Assembly (NCBI GenBank): GCA_044224605.1
Contig: JBGAKC010000019.1
Location: 1-64,000, forward strand
DNA: 64,000 nt
DNA from: UBA7672 sp044224605
Lineage (GTDB): Bacteria; Pseudomonadota; Alphaproteobacteria; Caulobacterales; Hyphomonadaceae
Direction: 5' to 3'
This document shows, one piece after another, positions 54,926 to 63,707 of this stretch (position 1 is the first letter of the stretch; every line of letters starts with the position of its first letter). The notes beneath the pieces are model-generated. The model did not search any database. It was not told the origin of the DNA and worked only from the letters and a program-made list of their open reading frames with translations. The translations under genes and the position numbers were made by a program.

Positions 54926-57361
54926 ATGAAACTGGCTTGGTTCGCGGCAGCAGCCGTGGCGGTTCTGGCTTGCGGGCAGGCGGGCGCCGACGCCGACAAG
55001 CAGCGCGGCAAGTATGACGACAAGTTCCGGCAGCTGGAGGTCGATCTCCCGTCGCCGACGCCTTACCGGGCAGCTTCGGGCGTGCCGGGCGAAGCGTACT
55101 GGCAGCAACAGGCCGACTACGTGATCAACGCAGCGCTGGACGAGACGAAGAAGCGGATCACGGCGACGGGCACAATCACCTATCGCAACAACTCGCCGCA
55201 TTCGCTGACATACATCTGGCTGCAGCTCGACCAGAACATCTTCAAGCAGGACTCGGCGGCGCGGCGGACTCAGCGGGTGGTTGGCGCAGCCGGCGCCGGG
55301 GACTCGGTGAGCATCAATACGTTCCGGCAGCTGCAGTCGTATGAGCAGACGCCCCACGGCTTCGAGATCGGCTCGGTGACGGATGGGGCGGGCAAGCCGC
55401 TGCATTACGTCATCAATGACACAATGATGCGGATCGACCTGCCGGCCGCGCTGGCGTCGAAGGGAACGACGGTCATCAAGCTCGGCTGGGCGTTCAACAT
55501 CGTCGACAACAATCTGTTCGGCGGCCGCTCGGGCTACGAGTATTTCCGCGACAACGACACCTACACCTACTTCCAAGCGCAATGGTTCCCGCGGCTGGCG
55601 GCTTATACGGACTATACCGGCTGGCAGCACAAGCAGTTCCTGGGGCAGGGCGAGTTCACGCTCGAGTTCGGGAACTACGATGTCTCGATCACCGTGCCGG
55701 CCGACCATGTGATGGGCGCGACGGGCGTGCTGCAGAACCCGAATGAGGTTCTCTCTGCTGAACAGCGCAGCCGCCTGGCGCAGGCGCGCAAGGCCTACGA
55801 CAAGCCAATGTATATCGTAACGCCGGACGAGGCGCTGGCAAACGAGAAGGAAGGCGCGACAGCTACAAAAACGTGGCGTTGGAAGGCCGCGAACGTGCGC
55901 GACTTTGCGTGGGCTTCTAGCCGCAAGTTCATCTGGGATGCGATGGGCGTGAAGCAGCCAGATGCGCCGGAAGTGCTGGCGCAGTCGTTCTTCCCGAACG
56001 AGGCCGATCCGCTGTGGTCGCTGTATTCGACGCGCGCCGTGGCGCACACGATCGACAGCTATTCGCAGTTCTCGTTTCCCTATCCCTATCCCAACGCCAT
56101 CTCGGTCAACACCTGGGCCGGCGGGGGCATGGAGTATCCGATGATCTCGTTCAACGGCTACCGGCCAGTGAAGGATGAGAAGACGGGCGTGAAGACCTAC
56201 ACGCGCAACGCCAAGAACGGGCTGGTGGGCGTGGTGATCCATGAAGTGGGCCACAACTACTTCCCGATGACGGTGAACTCCGACGAGCGTCAGTGGACGT
56301 GGATGGACGAGGGTATCAACTCGTTCCTCGAATTCATGGCCGAGCTGCGCTGGGACGAGAAATTCCCGGTGCTGGGGGGCAACGCCAACTCGCTGGACGA
56401 GATCGGCGCGTACATGATGTCGGAGGATCAGGTTCCGATCATGACGAACTCGGAATCGGTGATCCAGTTCGGGAACAACGCCTACAACAAGCCGGCCGCT
56501 GCGCTTACGGTGCTGCGCGAGACGGTGATGGGGCGCGAGCTCTTCGACTACGCCTTCAAGGAGTATTCGCGGCGCTGGAAGTTCAAGCGGCCGACGCCGG
56601 CGGATTTTTTCCGCACGATGGAAGATGCCTCGGGCGTGGACCTCGACTGGTTCTGGCGCGGCTGGTTCTACACCACAGATCACGTCGACATCGCGCTGAA
56701 CGATGTGCGTGAATATCGCCTCTCGACCAAGAACCCCGAGGTCGAAGGTCCGCTGAGGCGGGAATACCGTCAGGAAACAAAGCCTGAGCCGGTGACCGTC
56801 ACGGAGAACCGGGCGGCTGGCGAGAAGACCTATGTCGAGCGTCATCCCGACGCGAAGGACTTCTATGACCAGAACGATGACTTCGCGGTCAACAACAAGG
56901 ACCTGAACGATTATGCGACCTGGCAGGACGCCCAGAAGGAGCCGGAGAAGTCCGCCTTCGCGAAGGCTCTGTCACAAAACCCGTACATCTACTTCATGGA
57001 CTTCGAGAATATCGGCGGACTGGTCTCGCCGCTGCCGCTGAAGTTCACGTTTGACGACGGGTCCACCAAGGAGATCATGATCCCCGCGGAGATCTGGCGC
57101 GTGAACAACGAGAAGGTGACCAAGCTGTTTGTCGAAACGAAGAAGATCGTATCGGTGGAACTGGATGCGAAGCACCAGACGGCAGACGCCGTACGGGTGA
57201 ACAATGCCTTCCCGCGCCAGAACGTGCCGAGCCGAATGGACCTGTTCAGGTCCAGCCAGAGCGCGGCGCGGAACCAGATGGCGGACGCGCTGGTGGAGCT
57301 GAAGGCCAAGCAGCAGCCGGCCGGAGCGGCGGCGCCGATCGCGCCGACCAATCCGCATTGA
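54926..57361 (+). CDS. M1 family metallopeptidase
   Basis: Zinc aminopeptidase-type enzyme acting outside the cytoplasm. The 811-residue protein has a signal sequence (residues 1-22; the LACGQAGA part could also be a lipobox-like site). GGGAGCTAAGG precedes the ATG. The catalytic set is GLVGVVIHEVGHNYF with HEXXH and, 18 residues later, the second zinc Glu in WMDEGINSF, the gluzincin layout. The WAGGGMEYPMISF segment in front serves as the N-terminal-recognition exopeptidase motif. It lies with a DUF6702-like gene 11 bp downstream, a pairing also known elsewhere, suggesting a joint task. Confidence 0.93.
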   Translation: MKLAWFAAAAVAVLACGQAGADADKQRGKYDDKFRQLEVDLPSPTPYRAASGVPGEAYWQQQADYVINAALDETKKRITATGTITYRNNSPHSLTYIWLQLDQNIFKQDSAARRTQRVVGAAGAGDSVSINTFRQLQSYEQTPHGFEIGSVTDGAGKPLHYVINDTMMRIDLPAALASKGTTVIKLGWAFNIVDNNLFGGRSGYEYFRDNDTYTYFQAQWFPRLAAYTDYTGWQHKQFLGQGEFTLEFGNYDVSITVPADHVMGATGVLQNPNEVLSAEQRSRLAQARKAYDKPMYIVTPDEALANEKEGATATKTWRWKAANVRDFAWASSRKFIWDAMGVKQPDAPEVLAQSFFPNEADPLWSLYSTRAVAHTIDSYSQFSFPYPYPNAISVNTWAGGGMEYPMISFNGYRPVKDEKTGVKTYTRNAKNGLVGVVIHEVGHNYFPMTVNSDERQWTWMDEGINSFLEFMAELRWDEKFPVLGGNANSLDEIGAYMMSEDQVPIMTNSESVIQFGNNAYNKPAAALTVLRETVMGRELFDYAFKEYSRRWKFKRPTPADFFRTMEDASGVDLDWFWRGWFYTTDHVDIALNDVREYRLSTKNPEVEGPLRREYRQETKPEPVTVTENRAAGEKTYVERHPDAKDFYDQNDDFAVNNKDLNDYATWQDAQKEPEKSAFAKALSQNPYIYFMDFENIGGLVSPLPLKFTFDDGSTKEIMIPAEIWRVNNEKVTKLFVETKKIVSVELDAKHQTADAVRVNNAFPRQNVPSRMDLFRSSQSAARNQMADALVELKAKQQPAGAAAPIAPTNPH

Positions 57362-57371
57362 TGGAGCAGCG

Positions 57372-57887
57372 ATGAGCGGGCAGGGTATCAGGCTGACGCG
57401 CAGACTGGCGGTACTCGCCGGATGCACGCTGGTTGTTGCTCCGCCGGCTCTCGCGCACCGTTCGCAGACGGTGCTGACAACCATTATGTGGAATGCGGCG
57501 AAGTCGATCCTCGAGGTCACGCACCGCTTCCACAGCGCCGACGCCGAAGCATGGCTGGGGTTTGCGGGCAGCAGGTCGACGGACATCACGGTCGTCGCCA
57601 ATCAGGCGCAGCTGATGCTCTATGTGGAGGATCACTTCACACTGCTGGATGGGGCGAGGAGGATCGCACTGCAGCCGCTGGGCGCCGAGTTCGAGGGCGA
57701 GGCGATCCTGCTCTACCAGGAGTGCAAGCTGGCCACGCCGCCGCGCGATCTCTCGGTCGACAACCGCATCCTGCGCGACGTGTTCGATGGACAGGCCAAT
57801 CTCGTGAACGTGCGGCTGGCGCAACGGACGCGTACGCTGATCTTCGCGGGCCAGACCGGCGTGCAGAAGGCAGGCGACCTTTTTTAG
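57372..57887 (+). CDS. DUF6702-like exported protein
   Basis: The 171-residue protein has a signal peptide (ending VVAPPALAH). It begins with Ala-His-Arg-Ser at the predicted mature end and has ILEVTHRFHSADAEAWLG, a pattern I associate with the DUF6702 family found beside M1 peptidase genes; assignment is tentative. The middle forms alternating strands (LMLYVEDHFTLLD). Function is unknown. It begins 11 bp after the M1 peptidase stop with GGAGCAGCG upstream, so the two are cotranscribed. Confidence 0.75.
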   Translation: MSGQGIRLTRRLAVLAGCTLVVAPPALAHRSQTVLTTIMWNAAKSILEVTHRFHSADAEAWLGFAGSRSTDITVVANQAQLMLYVEDHFTLLDGARRIALQPLGAEFEGEAILLYQECKLATPPRDLSVDNRILRDVFDGQANLVNVRLAQRTRTLIFAGQTGVQKAGDLF

Positions 57888-57973
57888 GGCGCCAGTTTGC
57901 CTTGGGCTGATGTCTGGCGTCTCGGCGAGGCTGCCGGTAATGTCCTGATCCGGCGGGCGGCAGGACGGGGATC

Positions 57974-58717
57974 ATGCGGATCGTAATCTTTGTCGTGCTT
58001 GGCCTGCTGCTGGCGCTCGCCGGCGGCGTGGCGTTCTTCCCCATGTCGATGGCGGCTGAACTCGCAGCGAAGCAGGTCCCTGAACTGAAATTCTCGTCGG
58101 CGACGGGCAGCGTGTGGGATGGCAAGCTGACTGACGTCGCCTATGGCGCTCAGAAGATCGGCGATCTTTCGGTCAAGACGGAGTTGCTCTCGCTGTTCGG
58201 CGGCAGGGCTGCGGGCACGCTTGGTCTGACGCGCCAGGGCTTTGCAGGTCAAGCGGCGGTTTCCTACGGCATCGGCGATGGCGGACTGGATCTTTCGGAT
58301 CTCAAGATCTCGGGCGACACGTCCATGGTGCCCGGAATGCCGCAGACGATCGCCCAGTCGGACGGGAAGTTCACGCTGGCAATGAACGGCGTGAAGTTCG
58401 TCAAGGGGCTGTGCGAGACGGCTTCGGGCGAGGTGTGGACCGACGCCCTGGCCAAGGTGAACTACAAGGGCTGGGTGGGGCCGGAGCTGCGCGGACCGGT
58501 GACCTGCAAGGACGGCAAGCTGCAAGTCCAGACCACGGGCAAGGCCGCGACGGGGGAAGGCGTGCTGGCCAGCATGAACATCTCCCAGCACCTCGACATG
58601 GAACTGACGGTCACGGTTTCGAACGCCAGTCCCGGGGCGGTTCAGGCCCTGACCGGGTTGGGTTTCCAGGCCGAGGGGAACACGCTTGTCTTGCGGCAGG
58701 CGATGGGGTCGCACTAG
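57974..58717 (+). CDS. Type II secretion protein N-like (GspN-like)
   Basis: The 247-residue protein has one N-terminal membrane helix (residues about 3-22, IVIFVVLGLLLALAGGVAFF) and a periplasmic part with ATGSVWDGKL, SVKTELLSLFGGRAAGTLGL and repeating beta segments as in GspN. GspN is an accessory inner-membrane component of some type II secretion systems. No other gsp gene is in the window, so this is either a scattered component or a stand-alone relative with another role. The start ATG is placed by GGGG upstream. Confidence 0.8.
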   Translation: MRIVIFVVLGLLLALAGGVAFFPMSMAAELAAKQVPELKFSSATGSVWDGKLTDVAYGAQKIGDLSVKTELLSLFGGRAAGTLGLTRQGFAGQAAVSYGIGDGGLDLSDLKISGDTSMVPGMPQTIAQSDGKFTLAMNGVKFVKGLCETASGEVWTDALAKVNYKGWVGPELRGPVTCKDGKLQVQTTGKAATGEGVLASMNISQHLDMELTVTVSNASPGAVQALTGLGFQAEGNTLVLRQAMGSH

Positions 58718-58794
58718 CGGCGACATGGCGGTGCATTCTGCTTGACCGCCCGGGCGAGCACGCCTAAACGCTCCATCCTTCGACACCGGCGGAT

Positions 58795-58871
58795 GCGGGT
58801 GTAGCTCAGTTGGTTAGAGTGCCGGCCTGTCACGCCGGAGGTCGCGGGTTCGAGCCCCGTCACTCGCGCCA
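58795..58871 (+). tRNA. tRNA-Asp (anticodon GTC)
   Basis: Complete cloverleaf. The acceptor stem is GCGGGTG / CACTCGC with one G-T pair. The D-arm is AGCTCAGTTGGTTAGAGT, the anticodon stem CCGGC / GCCGG with loop CTGTCAC (anticodon GTC), and the T-arm has GGTTCGAGCC. The CCA end is encoded. Flanking bases TTCGACACC (58779-58787) and GGTGTCGAA (58872-58880) are complementary, so the precursor ends can pair. Confidence 0.97.
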
Positions 58872-58898
58872 GGTGTCGAAAGAGGCGGGCGGGCCGAG

Positions 58899-59888
58899 AT
58901 GACCGCAAATTCTGAAAATTCCAATTCAATCAATCTGGAAGCCGTTGATCCGCTCGTTGCGGAGGCCAATCGCGTCCTGATCAGCACGGGTGGGTCGGCG
59001 GCAAACCCGGCGCGGGGGCTGCCGATGCTTCGGGCGGCCGTTCAGCAGGGTAGCGGCGGTGCGGCGGAGCGGTTGGCCGTGATGGCGGCCATGGGAGTCG
59101 GCCAGCCTGCTGACTGGGCCGCCGCAATGAACTGGCTCGTGAAAGGGGCGGAGCTGGGTCACCAGCGGAGCCGGGAGCAGCTGGCGGTGCTCGTGGGGCT
59201 GGATAACGCGCCTGTGGATATCTCGTCGTGGCCTGAGTTCGCGCGGCGGATCGATCTCAAGGGTCTGCTAAGGGCGCCGTCGCTGAAAGAGATCAGGGCG
59301 GAGCCGTCGATCGCGCTGGTCGAGGGCATGGCGACGGGGCCGATGTGCCGCTGGCTCATGCGGCGCGGCGCGGCGCGCGTTGAGCCGGCTAAGGTCGGGG
59401 ACTACGCTACGGGGGAGTGGGTGCTGGACCCGATCCGCACTGGACTGGCCGCCGGATTCGGGATGGCGGACACGGATATTGTGCTGGTGATGACCCAGAA
59501 GCGGTTGGAGCTGGCTTCAGGACTCACGGTGCGCCAGCAGGAATCGCCTTATATCCTGAGCTACGCGCCAGGGCAGGAATACAAGGCGCATTACGACTTC
59601 CTCCTGCCGGACGATCCTGCATTCGCCCACGTACTGGCGGCGATGGGACAGCGCGTTGCGACGTGTCTCACCTGGCTCAACGATGACTATGATGGTGGGG
59701 AGACGGCGTTCCTGAAGCTCCCCTGGCAGCACAAGGGTAAGCCGGGCGACGCCATGCTGTTCCTCAATGTCAGGCGGACGGACAAGAAGCCTGACCCGCT
59801 GACGCTGCATGCCGGACTGCCGGTGACTCGCGGCCGGAAATGGATGTTGTCGCAGTGGGTGCGTGACAAGCCGCAGCCGATCGTCTGA
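58899..59888 (+). CDS. Prolyl 4-hydroxylase-like Fe(II)/2-oxoglutarate oxygenase with Sel1-like N-terminus
   Basis: The 329-residue protein has two parts. The N-terminal region (about 35-105) has Sel1/TPR-like helices (GLPMLRAAVQQGSGGAAERL, AAMNWLVKGAELGHQ). The C-terminal oxygenase (about 150-325) has the iron ligands His231 and Asp233 (HYDFLLP), His304 (LHAGLPV) and the 2-oxoglutarate-binding Lys314 (RGRKW). It is of the bacterial prolyl-hydroxylase type, likely to hydroxylate a protein or peptide substrate; the Sel1-like part may recognise it. There is no signal peptide. It starts 27 bp after the tRNA-Asp gene. Confidence 0.85.
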   Translation: MTANSENSNSINLEAVDPLVAEANRVLISTGGSAANPARGLPMLRAAVQQGSGGAAERLAVMAAMGVGQPADWAAAMNWLVKGAELGHQRSREQLAVLVGLDNAPVDISSWPEFARRIDLKGLLRAPSLKEIRAEPSIALVEGMATGPMCRWLMRRGAARVEPAKVGDYATGEWVLDPIRTGLAAGFGMADTDIVLVMTQKRLELASGLTVRQQESPYILSYAPGQEYKAHYDFLLPDDPAFAHVLAAMGQRVATCLTWLNDDYDGGETAFLKLPWQHKGKPGDAMLFLNVRRTDKKPDPLTLHAGLPVTRGRKWMLSQWVRDKPQPIV

Positions 59889-60055
59889 GCATCGGAATTG
59901 CGACGTTCCATCGCAGCGAAAATGATGTCCACAGCCCGGAAACAAGGCCGAAAAGTCGCGGCCGAGTGAAGATTAACTCCCGCGCCCGGAGGCTCTATTG
60001 CCTCTCACGTCAAAGCGGACTAGGCCGTCCGCACAAAATATGACCGAGGGTTCAT

Positions 60056-60430
60056 ATGGAAGGCGCGCAGACGCTTGTCGTCGAATATCTTCCCGTCGTG
60101 ATTTTCCTCGTGATCGCGGCGGCGTTGAGCATCCTGTTCATCGTTGCGTCGACGCTTCTGGCGCCTCGCAAGCCTGATCCGGAAAAGCTGTCGGCCTACG
60201 AGTGTGGCTTCAACGCGTTTGATGATGCGCGGATGAAGTTCGATGTGCGATTCTACCTCGTCTCCATTCTCTTCATCATCTTCGACCTAGAAGTGGCGTT
60301 CCTGTTCCCCTGGGTGTTCCAGGTGGCGGAGGGCAACGTATTCGCATTCTGGTCGATGATGGCGTTCCTCGGCGTGCTGACCATCGGCTTCATCTATGAA
60401 TGGCGCCGCGGTGCGCTGGAGTGGCAGTGA
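60056..60430 (+). CDS. nuoA: NADH-quinone oxidoreductase subunit A
   Basis: Small membrane subunit at the base of complex I. The 124-residue protein has three membrane helices. The loop motif SAYECGFNAFDDARMKFDVRFYLVSILFIIFDLEVAFLF-type region includes the ECGF Cys that is exposed in the deactive state and the acidic FDLE motif. The ATG has GAGGG upstream. It begins the operon nuoABCDE. A short perfect stem GCGGAC / GTCCGC lies about 25 bp before the start and may influence translation. Confidence 0.97.
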   Translation: MEGAQTLVVEYLPVVIFLVIAAALSILFIVASTLLAPRKPDPEKLSAYECGFNAFDDARMKFDVRFYLVSILFIIFDLEVAFLFPWVFQVAEGNVFAFWSMMAFLGVLTIGFIYEWRRGALEWQ

Positions 60431-60978
60431 TGGCCGAGCCGAAGGTAGCTGCGGGCCAGACGGGTACGGCGCTGGTGAAGCCGAGCGATCCGTATTTCGC
60501 CGGACTGTCGGATGAGCTGGCCGACAAGGGCTTTGTCGTCGCCGCGCTGGATGACGTGATCACCTGGGCGCGCACCGGGTCGCTGATGTGGATGACGTTC
60601 GGCCTTGCCTGCTGCGCCGTGGAGATGATGCAGGCGTCGATGCCGCGTTACGACATGGAGCGCTTCGGCGCCGCGCCGCGCGCCAGCCCACGCCAGTCGG
60701 ACGTGATGATCGTCGCCGGCACGCTCACCAACAAGATGGCGCCCGCGCTCCGCAAGGTTTACGACCAGATGCCGGAGCCACGTTACGTGATCTCGATGGG
60801 CTCGTGCGCGAATGGCGGCGGTTACTATCACTATTCGTACGCGGTGGTGCGCGGGTGTGACCGCATTGTGCCGGTCGACATCTATGTCCCGGGCTGCCCG
60901 CCGACGGCTGAGGCGCTGATCTACGGGCTCCTGCAGCTGCAGAAGAAGATCCGCCGTGAGGGGAGCATCGAGAGATGA
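60430..60978 (+). CDS. nuoB: NADH-quinone oxidoreductase subunit B
   Basis: Holds the iron-sulfur cluster N2, the last electron carrier before quinone. The 182-residue protein has the [4Fe-4S] ligands in FGLACCAVEMM, GSCANGGG and VPGCPPTAE. The ATG at 60430 shares one base with the nuoA stop (TGATG); an open leader of ten codons in the same frame is rejected. The nuoC start overlaps its stop by four bases. Confidence 0.97.
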   Translation: MAEPKVAAGQTGTALVKPSDPYFAGLSDELADKGFVVAALDDVITWARTGSLMWMTFGLACCAVEMMQASMPRYDMERFGAAPRASPRQSDVMIVAGTLTNKMAPALRKVYDQMPEPRYVISMGSCANGGGYYHYSYAVVRGCDRIVPVDIYVPGCPPTAEALIYGLLQLQKKIRREGSIER

Positions 60979-61598
60979 GCGTTCCCTCCAGGGCTGCCAT
61001 GATCTCGGAACTGAAGCTGCACCTCGAGAGTGTGCAGGCGAAGGCGATCAGATCGATCACTGTGGCGAACGGCGAGATGACCATCGTGGCCAACCGCGAC
61101 GGCATCGAGAAGCTGCTGGAATTCCTTCGCGACGACAGCCAGTGCCGGTTCGAGACGCTGGTGGACCTGTGCGGCTGCGATTATCCGACCGAAGCGGAGC
61201 GCTTCGAGGTCGTCTACCATATGCTGTCGATGCGCCTGAACCAGCGCATTCGCGTGAAAGTTCGCACGGACGAGGCGACGCCGGTGCCAACGGTTTCGAC
61301 CGTGTTCCCGGTCGCCAACTGGTATGAACGCGAAGCGTTCGACATGTATGGCATCATCTTCGCGGGACACCCTGACCTGCGCCGCATCCTTACCGATTAC
61401 GGCTTCGACGGCTATCCGCTGCGCAAGGACTTCCCGCTCTCGGGCCGCGTGCAGGTCCGTTACGACGAAGCCCAGAAGCGCGTGATCAACGAACCCGTGC
61501 GGCTGGTCCAGGAATACCGCAACTTCGATTTCCTCTCTCCGTGGGAAGGCATGCAAGCGGTCATCCCGGGCGATGAGAAAGCCGGAGGCCAGAAATAA
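60975..61598 (+). CDS. nuoC: NADH-quinone oxidoreductase subunit C
   Basis: The 207-residue 30-kDa subunit of complex I has the signature ANWYEREAFDMYGIIFAGHPDLRRILTD-type region (W/ERE/DMYGI) and FPLSGRVQVRYDE near the end. It forms part of the hydrophilic arm with NuoD. The ATG overlaps the nuoB stop (ATGA). In some bacteria NuoC and NuoD are fused; here they are separate, with only two bases between. Confidence 0.96.
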   Translation: MSVPSRAAMISELKLHLESVQAKAIRSITVANGEMTIVANRDGIEKLLEFLRDDSQCRFETLVDLCGCDYPTEAERFEVVYHMLSMRLNQRIRVKVRTDEATPVPTVSTVFPVANWYEREAFDMYGIIFAGHPDLRRILTDYGFDGYPLRKDFPLSGRVQVRYDEAQKRVINEPVRLVQEYRNFDFLSPWEGMQAVIPGDEKAGGQK

Positions 61599-61600
61599 CC

Positions 61601-62803
61601 ATGGCTGACGACGGCATTCACAAGTCGGATGATCTCGACGACCGCAAGTTCACGATCAACTTCGGGCCGCAGCACCCGGCTGCGCACGGCGTGCTGCGCC
61701 TCGTGCTGGATCTCGATGGCGAGATCGTCGATCGCGTCGATCCGCATATCGGCCTGCTTCACCGCGGCACCGAGAAGCTGATCGAGTACAAGACTTTCCT
61801 TCAGGCGCTGCCTTACTTCGACCGGCTCGACTATGTCGCGCCGATGAACCAGGAGCATGCCTACTGTCTTGCGATCGAGCGGCTAGCGGGTATCGAAGTG
61901 CCGGCTCGCGCCAAGTACATCCGCGTGATCTTCTCCGAGATCGGCCGCCTGCTGTCGCACCTGCTGAACGTCACGACGCAGGCGATGGACGTGGGCGCGC
62001 TGACGCCGCCGCTGTGGGGCTTCGAGCCGCGCGAGCAGCTTATGGTGTTCTACGAGCGCGCGTCTGGCTCGCGCATGCACGCGGCGTACTTCCGTCCGGG
62101 CGGCGTCCACCAGGACCTGCCGCCGGAACTGGTGGAAGACATTCACAAATTCTGCGATCCTTTCCTGAAGACGCTCGACGACATCGAGACGCTCGTCACC
62201 GAGAACCGCATCTTCAAGCAGCGCAACGTCGACATCGGCGTCGTGTCGGTGGAAGATGCGCTGGCCTGGGGCTTCTCGGGTGTGATGGTGCGTGGCTCCG
62301 GCCTCGCTTGGGACCTCCGTCGCGCCGAGCCGTACGAAGTCTATTCGGAACTCGACTTCAAGGTTCCGGTCGGCAAGAACGGCGACTGCTGGGACCGCTA
62401 TCTTTGCCGCGTCGAGGAGATGCGCGAGAGCATCAAGATTATCAAGCAGTGCATCGACAAGATGCCGGTCGGCCCCGTGCTGCCCGAGCATTCCAAGTTC
62501 GCCCCGCCGCGCCGCGCCGAGATGAAGTCGTCGATGGAGGCGCTGATCCACCACTTCAAGCTCTACACCGAGGGCTTCCACGTGCCCCCCGGCGAGACCT
62601 ATGCGTGCGTCGAGGCGCCGAAGGGCGAGTTCGGCGTGTATCTCGTGACCGATGGCGGCAACCGTCCATATCGCGCGAAGATCAAGGCGCCGGGCTATGC
62701 CCACCTTCACGCGATGGACCATCTGTCCCGCGGCCATATGCTCGCGGACGTGTCGGCCATCCTGGGCTCGCTGGACATCGTGTTCGGGGAGGTCGACCGT
62801 TGA
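61601..62803 (+). CDS. nuoD: NADH-quinone oxidoreductase subunit D
   Basis: The 400-residue 49-kDa subunit helps form the quinone-binding cavity. The motifs FGPQHPAAHGVLRLVLDLDGE, DRLDYVAPMNQEHAY and GGVHQDLPPEL are visible, and the C-terminus ends LGSLDIVFGEVDR as in the family. The start is the ATG at 61601. Codon usage is C-ending and highly biased, in line with strong expression. nuoE overlaps its end. Confidence 0.97.
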   Translation: MADDGIHKSDDLDDRKFTINFGPQHPAAHGVLRLVLDLDGEIVDRVDPHIGLLHRGTEKLIEYKTFLQALPYFDRLDYVAPMNQEHAYCLAIERLAGIEVPARAKYIRVIFSEIGRLLSHLLNVTTQAMDVGALTPPLWGFEPREQLMVFYERASGSRMHAAYFRPGGVHQDLPPELVEDIHKFCDPFLKTLDDIETLVTENRIFKQRNVDIGVVSVEDALAWGFSGVMVRGSGLAWDLRRAEPYEVYSELDFKVPVGKNGDCWDRYLCRVEEMRESIKIIKQCIDKMPVGPVLPEHSKFAPPRRAEMKSSMEALIHHFKLYTEGFHVPPGETYACVEAPKGEFGVYLVTDGGNRPYRAKIKAPGYAHLHAMDHLSRGHMLADVSAILGSLDIVFGEVDR

Positions 62804-63483
62804 GCCACCGCCGTTTCCATCATCCCGAGCACCACGAGCCGTTTGCGTTTACGCAGGCGAGCGAGGACCAGATCGCGTGGTGGGAGCGTAAGTATCCCTC
62901 GGAGCGCCGCCAGTCGGCCGTCATCCCGGCGCTCTGGATTACGCAGAAGCAGAATAATGGCTGGTTGTCAGAGCCGGCTCTGCGCGCGGTCGCCGAGCGG
63001 CTGGGCATGACCTATATCCGCGTCTACGAGGTCGCGACCTTCTACACGATGTTCAACCTTGAGCCGGTCGGGAAGTATCACTTCCAGGTCTGCGGCACGA
63101 CGCCGTGCATGCTGCGCGGCGCCGACAAGCTGAAGGACTTCTGCGAGCGCAAGATTGGCCCGAAGGGGCACGTGTCGGGCGGCGGCAAGTTCTCGTGGGT
63201 CGAGGTCGAATGCCTCGGCGCGTGCGTGAATGCGCCGATGATCCAGATCAACGACTACTATTACGAAGACCTGACGATCGAGACGCTTGAGAAGATCATC
63301 GACGATTTTGCGGCTGGCAAGGAGCCGGCGCCGGGTCCTTATGTGAAGCGGCAGACGTCCGCACCGGAGGGCACGCCGACATCGCTGACGGACGAGAGCC
63401 TCTATGACGGCTCGAAGGCCAGGCCGCTGGCGACCATTCCGAACGCACCTGCACCGAAGCCGCCAGAGCCGGCTCAGACATGA
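62800..63483 (+). CDS. nuoE: NADH-quinone oxidoreductase subunit E
   Basis: The 227-residue 24-kDa subunit carries the [2Fe-2S] cluster N1a: VCGTTPCMLRGAD, then VECLGACVNAPM with the remaining Cys. The start is TTG 62800, overlapping the nuoD stop (TTGA) and preceded by GGGGAGG; the frame open farther upstream lies inside nuoD and is rejected. After the core there is a Pro-rich tail of about 50 residues (GKEPAPGPYVKRQTSAPEG and onward), often seen in alphaproteobacterial NuoE. Confidence 0.94.
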   Translation: MSHRRFHHPEHHEPFAFTQASEDQIAWWERKYPSERRQSAVIPALWITQKQNNGWLSEPALRAVAERLGMTYIRVYEVATFYTMFNLEPVGKYHFQVCGTTPCMLRGADKLKDFCERKIGPKGHVSGGGKFSWVEVECLGACVNAPMIQINDYYYEDLTIETLEKIIDDFAAGKEPAPGPYVKRQTSAPEGTPTSLTDESLYDGSKARPLATIPNAPAPKPPEPAQT

Positions 63484-63707
63484 AGGGCGTGATGGCGGAA
63501 TACAAACCCAGCAAGGCAATGATGGCCGAACTCGTGAAGGCGGGTGTCCTCGAGGCGCTCTGCATCGTCGCGGGCGTGGTCGCGTTCCTACTGACCAACA
63601 ACTGGATCTGGATCGTGTCGGGCGTGCTCGCCGGGCTGGGCTTCAGCCTGCCTGCGATCATCAAGCTCGTCCGGGAAGCCAAGGAGCGCGACCGTGCTTC
63701 TCGATAA
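63480..63707 (+). CDS. Small membrane protein inside the nuo operon
   Basis: The 75-residue protein has one or two hydrophobic segments (about 24-60, LCIVAGVVAFLLTN and WIWIVSGVLAGLGFSLPAI). Its ATG overlaps the nuoE stop (ATGA); an internal ATG at 63492 with AAGGG upstream is an alternative start. It overlaps nuoF by 14 bases, so it is fully embedded in the operon. No family is recognised; the position suggests an accessory protein of complex I or a membrane anchor. Confidence 0.75.
   Translation: MKGVMAEYKPSKAMMAELVKAGVLEALCIVAGVVAFLLTNNWIWIVSGVLAGLGFSLPAIIKLVREAKERDRASR

Noticed and set aside
54920..56845. Minus-strand open frame of 641 residues antisense to the M1 peptidase gene
   Set aside because: The plus strand holds the complete zinc-peptidase signature; the antisense frame is an Arg/Val-rich shadow produced by high GC codon use.
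62014..62799. Long in-frame extension of nuoE back into nuoD
   Set aside because: nuoD is intact in its own frame and the TTG at 62800 has a good ribosome site at the nuoD stop.
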